DNA from: Planctomycetaceae bacterium
Lineage (GTDB): Bacteria > Planctomycetota > Phycisphaerae > Phycisphaerales > SM1A02
DNA: 6,168 nt
Direction: 5' to 3'
NCBI GenBank assembly: GCA_947459855.1
Contig: CANHFL010000075.1
Span: 1-6,168 of the forward strand
The position numbers and the translations under genes are program-made. The notes under the pieces are model-generated. The model was not told the DNA's origin. It ran no database searches and worked only from the letters and a program-made list of their open reading frames with translations. This document shows, in pieces, positions 1 to 5,045 of the stretch. Positions within the stretch are counted from its first letter, which is position 1, and the number at the start of each line of letters is the position of its first letter.

Positions 1-171
1 GACCGCGGCGTGGACGGGATCCACTTCTACACGCTGAACAAGACGGATGCGACGCGGCGGATCTACCGCACGCTGGGGCTGGTCGGGCGCGTCGGGTCGG
101 CCGCCGGTGCCTCGGCGGCCGGCGGTGCGGCGGGTGCCGCGGGCGCGGCGCCCGGTCCCCAGACGCGCTGA
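1..171 (+). CDS. metF: Methylenetetrahydrofolate reductase, C-terminal end (partial)
   Basis: The window opens inside this gene, in frame from base 1, and the stop TGA is at 169-171. The 56 visible residues begin with RGVDGIHFYTLNKTDATRRI, which matches the conserved C-terminus of bacterial MetF (pattern 'GvxGiHFYTLNrxxaxxxIyxxLG'). The enzyme is a cytosolic flavoprotein that reduces 5,10-methylene- to 5-methyl-tetrahydrofolate for methionine synthesis. Known MetF proteins end shortly after this 'LG'. Here the conserved part stops near residue 27, and about 29 low-complexity residues rich in Gly and Ala follow. That extension is read from the DNA that encodes, on the other strand, the Ala/Pro-rich tail of the convergent TPR protein. 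The extension may therefore come from loss of an earlier stop codon. The family call rests on the short conserved block but is quite specific. Confidence 0.85.
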   Translation, partial: DRGVDGIHFYTLNKTDATRRIYRTLGLVGRVGSAAGASAAGGAAGAAGAAPGPQTR

Positions 172-1877
172 AGCAGCTCGGGCAGCGCGTCGCCGGGCTT
201 GGCGGCGCGCATCGCGGCCAGACCTTCGTTCACCGCGTCGGCCTTGTCCGTCTGGAACCCGATGTAGGCGATCAGCAGGCCGAACTCGAAGCGGTCGGAC
301 TTCGTGGCGGCCGACGCCGTGGGCAGGTTGGCGCCCGCCAGGCGTTCGCGTGCGGCGGCCAGCGCGGCGGCCAGGCGGTCGTCGGACGGGATCACCTCGC
401 TGCCGAGGCGCGTCCCGATCATCTCGGGGTGCATCGCGAACAGCTTGCGCAGGCTCAGCGCGCTGCTCACGTAGAGCCCCGCGCCCAGCTGGCTGTTGGC
501 GACGCCGGCCAGCGCCAGCGCGCTGTTCGGCACCACCTGCAGCACGGTGTTGAAGCGCTCCTCGGCGCGGAAGAACTCGCCGCGGCGCATGCAGGTCGCG
601 CCCAGGTCCATCATGTCGCGGATCGCGCTCGAATCCTCGGGGACCAGCGACTGCAGCTTCTTGCCGTGGCGCAGGATGTACGCCAGCTCATCGATGTTCG
701 GCGTCGGCGCCCCGCCGGCGTCGGTGCCGGTGCGCGCACCGTCGCCGCCCTTCGCGGGCTCGACGGGCTTGCCGTCGGGACCCAGCAGCGGCTTGCCGTC
801 GGGGCCCAGCGGCGCGGAGCCATCGGGCTGCGCGGTCGAGGACTGGCGGGGGCCCGGCGTGCCCTGTCCGGCACCCTTGCGCGTGCCGCCCTCGATGCCG
901 CTGCGCATGAGCTCGCCGCGCAGCCACTCGAGGTCGGTGTTCAGGCGGTCGGTGGCTGCCTTTTCACGGGCCGTCGGCTCCTCGGGCCTGGTGGCCGCGG
1001 GAATCCGGTCGCCCGCGCGCTGGCGCAGCGTGTCCAGGATCGCGCCGTACTCGGGGGCCAGCGTCGCACGCACGCGCGCCGAGTCCACCAGCGACGCCCC
1101 CGGCAGCAGCGACGTGTCCTGGAACGGGTCCCCGATCCATTCGCGCTGCGTGCGGCCGGCCAGGATGTCCGCCTTCAGGCGCTGCCGGTCGTACGCGCTC
1201 AGTCCCAGGCTGCCGACAAGGTCGTCGACCGGGATGCCGCGCCAACGGGTGTCGCGGTCCTTCTCGCTGCTCTGGCGCGTGCGGCGCCAATCGATGCGCG
1301 CGGAGGTGTCGCGCACGTTGCCCGGATCGATGATGTCGGCCTGGCGCTTCATCTTCGTGCCGTCCGCGGTGAAGCGGTCGAACGCGATGCGTGCGTCCAG
1401 CGGCTGCTGGTCGGTCAGGATGTCGCGCGCGGATGCGCCCGAGTACGTGCGCGTGTACATGATCGCGCCGAACTCCTGGCTGGCGCGCAGCGGGTTGTAG
1501 GCCGCCTGGCCCATGTACGGGCTGGAGTAGACGCTGTACGCACGCCAGAAGCGGTTGTCGTCCGAACCCGTCTCGCCGGTGAACTCCGACTGCTCGCGGT
1601 AGCCGACGCTGCCGCGGAACTGGCGGCCACCGCCGACGTCGCCGGTCACGATCAGGTTGCGCGAGTAGAAGTCCTGCTTCGCGGCGGTGGCGTTCAGGCC
1701 GAAACTGCCCACGCGTGTGTTCGCGTCCAGCGGGTTGTCGCGCGTGGCGCGGTTGGGGACGGCGTGGCGCGTGTCGCGGGACAGCGCGCCGCCGGACCCC
1801 AGCGCGTCCTGGCCCCGGGCGGCGGGAACGGCGGCGGCAGCAGCGAAGAGCCCCATCGTGGCGACGAATCGGCGCAT
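63..1877 (-). CDS. Secreted TPR-containing protein of unknown function (planctomycete type)
   Basis: The product has 604 residues. The ATG at 1877 was chosen because it gives a signal peptide (basic MRR, hydrophobic stretch to about residue 19, likely cut after ARG at 20-22) and sits just behind a -10-like TACGCT. The open frame continues upstream, but there it runs antisense to the divergent gene. Residues about 73-110 hold a Gly/Arg/Phe-rich block (VTGDVGGGRQFRGSVGYR) that I recall from planctomycete exported proteins. Residues about 300-330 look like a charged helix. Residues about 330-395 are a flexible Gly/Pro/Lys linker with two copies of GPDGKP. Residues about 415-570 look like TPR helices (for example MDLGATCMRRGEFFRAEERF), then the block YVSSALSLRKLFAMHP and a helical stretch ending in VW. 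The tail from about 573 is Ala/Pro-rich and lies antisense to metF. A role in envelope protein interaction is only an inference from the TPRs and the export signal; no enzymatic motif is visible. Confidence 0.85.
   Translation of the reverse strand: MRRFVATMGLFAAAAAVPAARGQDALGSGGALSRDTRHAVPNRATRDNPLDANTRVGSFGLNATAAKQDFYSRNLIVTGDVGGGRQFRGSVGYREQSEFTGETGSDDNRFWRAYSVYSSPYMGQAAYNPLRASQEFGAIMYTRTYSGASARDILTDQQPLDARIAFDRFTADGTKMKRQADIIDPGNVRDTSARIDWRRTRQSSEKDRDTRWRGIPVDDLVGSLGLSAYDRQRLKADILAGRTQREWIGDPFQDTSLLPGASLVDSARVRATLAPEYGAILDTLRQRAGDRIPAATRPEEPTAREKAATDRLNTDLEWLRGELMRSGIEGGTRKGAGQGTPGPRQSSTAQPDGSAPLGPDGKPLLGPDGKPVEPAKGGDGARTGTDAGGAPTPNIDELAYILRHGKKLQSLVPEDSSAIRDMMDLGATCMRRGEFFRAEERFNTVLQVVPNSALALAGVANSQLGAGLYVSSALSLRKLFAMHPEMIGTRLGSEVIPSDDRLAAALAAARERLAGANLPTASAATKSDRFEFGLLIAYIGFQTDKADAVNEGLAAMRAAKPGDALPELLQRVWGPGAAPAAPAAPPAAEAPAADPTRPTSPSVR
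98..121. terminator. GC-rich hairpin in the metF/TPR-gene overlap, possible bidirectional terminator
   Basis: Bases 98-106 (cggccgccg) and 113-121 (cggcggccg) form a perfect 9-bp inverted repeat around a 6-base loop. It lies inside the region where the two convergent genes overlap, so it would form in both transcripts near their 3' ends. There is no T-run on either side, so it is not a classical intrinsic terminator. In such GC-rich, repetitive DNA a 9-bp match may also be chance. Confidence 0.3.
766..810. repeat. Two-copy 24-bp tandem repeat in the TPR-protein linker
   Basis: The 21-base unit ggcttgccgtcggg(a/g)cccagc occurs at 766-786 and again at 790-810, offset 24 bases and with one base difference. 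Read on the minus strand it encodes two successive octapeptides, GPDGKPLL and GPDGKPVE. The 24-base period keeps the frame. This looks like local duplication inside a flexible linker. Confidence 0.75.
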
Positions 1878-1883
1878 GTCCCA

Positions 1884-1889
1884 AGCGTA
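1884..1889 (-). promoter_or_regulatory. Candidate -10 element (TACGCT) of the TPR-protein gene
   Basis: On the minus strand the sequence reads TGC-TACGCT-tgggac-ATG. The hexamer fits the relaxed TAnnnT -10 pattern and is preceded by TGn, as in extended -10 promoters. It ends six bases before the start codon, so transcription would begin at or next to the ATG. No convincing -35 is visible. Related hexamers precede three other starts in this window. Confidence 0.5.
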
Positions 1890-1893
1890 GCAT
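1888..1893 (+). promoter_or_regulatory. Candidate -10 element (TAGCAT) facing the anti-sigma-like gene
   Basis: TAGCAT fits the TAnnnT pattern and ends eight bases before a TTG codon at 1902 that could start the divergent gene. It shares two bases with the oppositely directed TACGCT. It departs from the TACNCT form seen at the other starts and may be just the reverse reading of that site, so support is weak. Confidence 0.25.
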
Positions 1894-1901
1894 CGGCGGC
1901 G

Positions 1902-2519
1902 TTGGACGCACGCACGGAACCATCCCGGACCGGTCCCGTAAGCCCCGTCGCGGTCGCGCTCAGCGTGATGGCGATCGGGTTCGCGGTCGTGGTGGGCGTC
2001 ACGGGACCGCGCCTGCGCGAACGGCAACCCAGCACGCAGCAGGACCTGCCAGTCGGCGAGGTGGCCGTCGCCGTGGCGCGGCACCAGATGCAGTCGGCCA
2101 TCGACATGCGACAGGGCCGCTCCGCCGCCGCCGCGCTCGAGCGCATGGACCGCCTGGCCACCGACACCATGGGCCACGCGATGCCCGACCTCTCCGAAGC
2201 CGGGTACGTGCCCGAGGACGCGCGCATCGTCGAACTGGGCCCCGACATGCACGCGCTGATGGTCGTCTACCGCGACGCCGCCGCAGGCGACGTGGCCAGC
2301 GTCGTGCTGCTTCCCGACGACGGGCGCGTGGTGCGCCTGGACGGCTTCGGCCGCGCGCTGCCACTGGCGCCCGGCGACGAGTGGGACGACGCCCTTGCCG
2401 ACGACCGCGGCGACCCTGCCGGCGCCGCATGGGCCACCACCGACGGCCGCATCCTGCACGTGCTGCTGGCGCGCGACCGGGCGACGCTCGCGCGGCTTGC
2501 GCCGCTGGCGGTGCGCTGA
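1902..2519 (+). CDS. Membrane-anchored protein resembling the extracytoplasmic domain of an anti-sigma factor
   Basis: From TTG 1902 the product has 205 residues. GTG 1965 and ATG 1968 are alternative starts, but they would remove half of the single hydrophobic helix (about residues 13-34, SPVAVALSVMAIGFAVVVGV), so I prefer the TTG. The remainder fits the part of single-pass anti-sigma factors that lies outside the membrane: a helix (about 52-92), then PDLSEAGY (95-102), a short strand (EDARIVEL), ALMVVYRDAAAGDVASVVLL (118-137), and a final WATTDGRILHVLL-RDRATLARLA (177-200). These match the usual order 'PDLsaaGy..vggRl...aa.fmYrDaaG...tLyv....W...g..yaL.gdlpr..Ll.LA'. This is recalled family knowledge, not a search. 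The N-terminal zinc-binding anti-sigma domain that normally precedes the helix is absent, and no sigma gene is adjacent. Three arginines just after the helix leave its orientation ambiguous. The gene is certain; its function is unproven. Confidence 0.75.
   Translation: MDARTEPSRTGPVSPVAVALSVMAIGFAVVVGVTGPRLRERQPSTQQDLPVGEVAVAVARHQMQSAIDMRQGRSAAAALERMDRLATDTMGHAMPDLSEAGYVPEDARIVELGPDMHALMVVYRDAAAGDVASVVLLPDDGRVVRLDGFGRALPLAPGDEWDDALADDRGDPAGAAWATTDGRILHVLLARDRATLARLAPLAVR
1916..1940 (+). promoter_or_regulatory. Candidate ECF-type promoter GGAAC-N16-CGTA
   Basis: GGAAC at 1916-1920 is followed after exactly 16 bases by CGTA at 1937-1940. This is close to the consensus used by many ECF sigma factors (GGAAC, 16-17 bases, CGT). 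Initiation would fall about 20 bases before the alternative starts GTG 1965 and ATG 1968, so if it is real those starts gain weight over TTG 1902. Such a match can arise by chance in GC-rich DNA. Confidence 0.25.
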
Positions 2520-2543
2520 GGCTGAGGTCCCGCAGCGAAGGCC

Positions 2544-2566
2544 CGGGCCGCGCCGCCGCGGGCCCG
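2544..2566 (+). terminator. GC hairpin between the anti-sigma-like gene and metG
   Basis: Bases 2544-2552 pair with 2557-2566, nine pairs all G-C with one bulged G (2560) and a four-base loop. It sits 24 bases after the stop of the upstream gene and before the metG promoter, the right place for a terminator. It lacks a T-tract, so a Rho-independent mechanism is doubtful. Confidence 0.3.
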
Positions 2567-2581
2567 CCGCCCCCTCCGCCC

Positions 2582-2587
2582 TACACT
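2582..2587 (+). promoter_or_regulatory. Candidate -10 element (TACACT) of metG
   Basis: TACACT is the only AT-containing hexamer in an otherwise almost pure G/C stretch between the two genes. It ends 11 bases before the metG ATG. No -35 is evident 16-18 bases upstream, and no Shine-Dalgarno sequence lies between it and the ATG, so the mRNA would be almost leaderless. Confidence 0.5.
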
Positions 2588-2598
2588 TGGCGCCCCAT

Positions 2599-4146
2599 AT
2601 GCCCGCCTGCATCACCACGCCCATCTACTACGTCAACGACCGGCCGCACATCGGCCACGCCTACACCACCACGGTGTGCGACGTGTGGGCACGCGCGATG
2701 CGCCTGCGGGGCGAGGACGTCTTCTTCCTCACCGGCACCGACGAGCACGGCGTCAAGGTCGAGAAGAGCGCCGCCGCCAAGGGCGTCACGCCCCAGGCCC
2801 TGGCCGACGAGAACGCCGCCGAGTTCCAGCGCGTCCTCAAGGTCTTCGGGCTCTCGAACGACGACTTCATCCGCACCACCGAGCCGCGCCACGAGAAGCA
2901 GGTGCAGGCGTTCGTGAAGCGGCTGCTGGAATCCGGGTCGGTCTACCTGGGCACCTTCGAGGGCTGGTACGACGAGGGCCAGGAGGAGTACTACACCGAG
3001 ACCAAGGCGAAGGAGCTGGACTACAAGAGCCCGATCAGCGGGCGCCCGCTCGCACGCGCGACCGAGCAGAACTACTACTTCCGCCTGAGCGCGTTCCAGC
3101 AGCGGCTGGAGCAGTTCTTCGCCTCGAACCCCGGCTTCGTGCAGCCCACCGCGCGCCAGAACGAGGTGCTGGGCCGCCTGCGCGAGGGCCTGCAGGACGT
3201 GCCGATCACGCGCACGAACTTCACCTGGGGCATCCCGTTCCCGGGCGACGAGAAGCACGTGATCTACGTGTGGATCGACGCGCTCTTCAACTACGTGACC
3301 GCGCTCGGCTACGGCGACCGGGACGGCGCGTTCACCGGCGACCTCTTCGCGAGGCGCGGCAAGTACTGGCCCGCGCAGTACCACGTGATCGGCAAGGAGA
3401 TCCTGTGGTTCCACGCCGTCATCTGGCCCGCGCTGCTGATGGCGCTGGAGCTGCCGATGCCGCGGCGCATCCACGCGCACAGCTTCTGGATCGCCGACGG
3501 CCAGAAGATGTCGAAGTCGATGGGCAACTTCGTCGACCTGCCGACGATCGAAGGGTACTTCGCGAAGTACGGCCTTGACGCGTGGCGCTGGTACATGGCC
3601 ACGCAGGGCCCACTGCAGGCCAGCGACGCGGACTTCCGCGCGCAGCACTTCCACGACACGTACACCTCCGAGCTGGTCAACGTGGTGGGCAACTGCCCCA
3701 GCCGCGTGACCGCGATGGTCGGCAAGTACTTCGAGGGCAAGATGCCCGCCGACGCGCAGCAGGGCGGCGAGTGGCCCGCGCGCTGCAGCGCCGCCGCGGA
3801 CGCGTGGGCGAAGGCGATCGACGAACTGGACCTGGTGGCCGCCGCACAGGCGCCGATGGGCCTCCTGCGCGAGGTGGACGCGTTCATCAACCGCACCGAG
3901 CCGTTCAAGGTCGCGAAGGACCCCTCGCGCGCCGCGGAGCTGGCGAGCATCCTGGCGCAGTGCGCCGAGACGGTCCGCATCGCCGGCGTGATGCTCGAGC
4001 CTTTCCTCCCCGCGAAGATGGCCGAACTGCGCACCGCGCTGTCGGGCGAGGCCGACGCCGCGCTGCCTGCGTCGCAGCGCCTGCAGTGGGGACGGCTGGC
4101 GCCGGGCACGCCGCTCGCGAAGTGCGCGCTGTTCCCGCGGGTATGA
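2599..4146 (+). CDS. metG: Methionyl-tRNA synthetase, short zinc-free type
   Basis: The 515-residue class I aminoacyl-tRNA synthetase charges tRNA(Met) with methionine in the cytosol. The N-terminus ITTPIYYVNDRPHIGHAYTT (residues 5-24) holds the HIGH motif at 17-20, FLTGTDEHG follows at 43-51, and KMSKS is at 303-307. The connective-peptide region (FEGWYDEGQEEYYTETKAKE, 120-139, then SPISGRPL) has none of the cysteines that bind zinc in the E. coli and Thermus enzymes. The anticodon-binding helical domain follows (SELVNVVGN at 357-365 and NRTEPFKVAKDP at 431-442). The protein ends soon after it, so it lacks the C-terminal EMAP-type tRNA-binding domain of the longer 677-residue E. coli form. 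The ATG at 2599 was chosen because it starts directly at the conserved N-terminus; the frame is open further upstream but without conserved sequence. Confidence 0.97.
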   Translation: MPACITTPIYYVNDRPHIGHAYTTTVCDVWARAMRLRGEDVFFLTGTDEHGVKVEKSAAAKGVTPQALADENAAEFQRVLKVFGLSNDDFIRTTEPRHEKQVQAFVKRLLESGSVYLGTFEGWYDEGQEEYYTETKAKELDYKSPISGRPLARATEQNYYFRLSAFQQRLEQFFASNPGFVQPTARQNEVLGRLREGLQDVPITRTNFTWGIPFPGDEKHVIYVWIDALFNYVTALGYGDRDGAFTGDLFARRGKYWPAQYHVIGKEILWFHAVIWPALLMALELPMPRRIHAHSFWIADGQKMSKSMGNFVDLPTIEGYFAKYGLDAWRWYMATQGPLQASDADFRAQHFHDTYTSELVNVVGNCPSRVTAMVGKYFEGKMPADAQQGGEWPARCSAAADAWAKAIDELDLVAAAQAPMGLLREVDAFINRTEPFKVAKDPSRAAELASILAQCAETVRIAGVMLEPFLPAKMAELRTALSGEADAALPASQRLQWGRLAPGTPLAKCALFPRV

Positions 4147-4214
4147 AAATGGGGTTCGGGATAACCCGTACCTATTTCTGCCGAAATAGGTACGGGTTAT
4201 CCCGAACCCTATTT
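4147..4214. repeat. REPIN-like nested palindrome between metG and cvfB
   Basis: The arms 4147-4178 and 4183-4214 are inverted copies of each other across a TGCC loop, matching at 31 of 32 positions. The only mismatch is 4151/4210, which would be a G-U pair in RNA, and the inner 27 bp are perfect. Each arm also folds by itself. The right arm begins AAATAGG (4184-4190) and ends CCTATTT (4208-4214), with GGG-ttat-CCC inside; GGGTT...AACCC is an alternative pairing. The element is much more AT-rich than the flanking genes and starts on the first base after the metG stop. Its right arm contains the cvfB stop codon. Two inverted hairpins resemble a REPIN (a doublet of REP sequences mobilised by RAYT transposases), and from memory AAATAGG...CCTATTT ends are common in such elements. 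It may also serve as a bidirectional terminator, although the T-runs are only 3-4 bases. No transposase gene is in the window. Confidence 0.85.
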
Positions 4215-5045
4215 CGTCGCGCGGATCCCCGGCTTCGTGAACTCGATCTTCCGCTCGCGGAAGAGTGCGCCGAGCGCCTGCTTGAACGCCTTCTTGCTGG
4301 CGCCGAAGCGCGCACGGATCGCGGCCGGTGGGCTGTCGTCGTCGATCTCCAGCCGCCCGCCCGACGCGGCGAGCGCGGCCATCACCTGCTCGGCCAGAGG
4401 CGCGACGCGCTGGTATCCCGCGGGGTCCAGCGCCAGGTCCACCTTGCGGTCCTCGCGCACCTGGCGCACCCACGCGCGCACGGTCTGCCCGACGCGCAGC
4501 GCCGCGGTGGACGCGTCGCCGAAGAGCAGCCCGCGCCATGCACCGTCCACGATCACCTTCCAGCCCAGGTCCGTGCGCGCCCACACCAGCGCCGCGACTT
4601 CCTGGCCTTCCTTCAGCGCGGGCATGTCCGTGCCGAAGTGCCGATCGATCCGCGTGCTGGCGATGATGCGGTCCGTGCGCCCATCCAGGCAGACCGCCAC
4701 CACCACGCGCTGGCCGATCCGGACCGGCGAGCCCTGTTCGCGGTACGGCAGCAGCAGGTCCTTGGACAGGCCCCAGTCGAGGAACGCGCCGACGTCGGGC
4801 ACGACATCACGGACGGTCATGCACGCAAACCCACCGACGCACGCCGACGGGCGCTCGGTGGTGGCCACCAGGCGGTCCTCGGAGTCGCGATACACGAAAG
4901 CCTCGACCAGCTTGCCCGGACCGGCATCCGCCGGAACGTAGCGCCGCGGCAGCAGCACCTCGCCCAGCGCGCCCGCGTCCAGGTAGACGCCTGCCTCGGT
5001 TCGGCGGACCATCGGCAGCTGCGAAACGGTGCCCAGTGCAGTCAC
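4209..5045 (-). CDS. cvfB: CvfB/YitL-family S1-like RNA-binding protein
   Basis: The 278-residue product follows the CvfB (B. subtilis YitL) pattern throughout. It has three S1-like OB-fold repeats: residues about 1-62 (GVYLDAGALGEVLLPRRYVP, 19-38, then SEDRLVATTERP), about 68-132 (VGAFLDWGLSKDLLLPYREQ, 85-104, then TDRIIAST), and about 143-206 (TDLGWKVIVDGAWRGLLFGD, 158-177, then REDRKVDLAL). A C-terminal winged helix follows at about 212-275 (FGASKKAFKQALGALFRERK). Known members bind RNA and, in staphylococci, affect virulence gene expression. GTG 5045 is the likely start because the conserved sequence begins there and the GTG overlaps the TGA of the upstream sigma gene (GTGA). A purine-rich GAGGAA at 5062-5057 ends 11 bases before it. 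The protein is expected to be made by translational coupling with the sigma factor. Its last lysine codon and its stop lie inside the palindromic repeat. Confidence 0.93.
   Translation of the reverse strand: MTALGTVSQLPMVRRTEAGVYLDAGALGEVLLPRRYVPADAGPGKLVEAFVYRDSEDRLVATTERPSACVGGFACMTVRDVVPDVGAFLDWGLSKDLLLPYREQGSPVRIGQRVVVAVCLDGRTDRIIASTRIDRHFGTDMPALKEGQEVAALVWARTDLGWKVIVDGAWRGLLFGDASTAALRVGQTVRAWVRQVREDRKVDLALDPAGYQRVAPLAEQVMAALAASGGRLEIDDDSPPAAIRARFGASKKAFKQALGALFRERKIEFTKPGIRATK

Noticed and set aside
429..1901. Long plus-strand open frame antisense to the TPR-protein gene
   Set aside because: Its translation is Ala/Arg/Gln-rich without family resemblance; long antisense frames are expected in such GC-rich DNA. 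Only its end, from about 1902, looks like a gene.
1878..2624. Upstream extension of the minus-strand TPR-protein frame
   Set aside because: The frame is open but runs antisense to the 1902-2519 gene, and the ATG at 1877 begins a proper signal peptide.
1715..2917. 400-codon plus-strand open frame overlapping the anti-sigma-like gene and metG
   Set aside because: Almost entirely Arg/Ala/Pro, with no start signal; it crosses two real genes in another frame.
4147..4214. Palindrome as part of a CRISPR array
   Set aside because: It is a single inverted structure with no regularly spaced direct repeats or spacers.
2581..4584. 667-codon minus-strand open frame antisense to metG
   Set aside because: Composition is Arg/His/Val/Leu-rich with no recognisable domain. 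It is a shadow of metG and cvfB, and it also reads straight through the palindrome.
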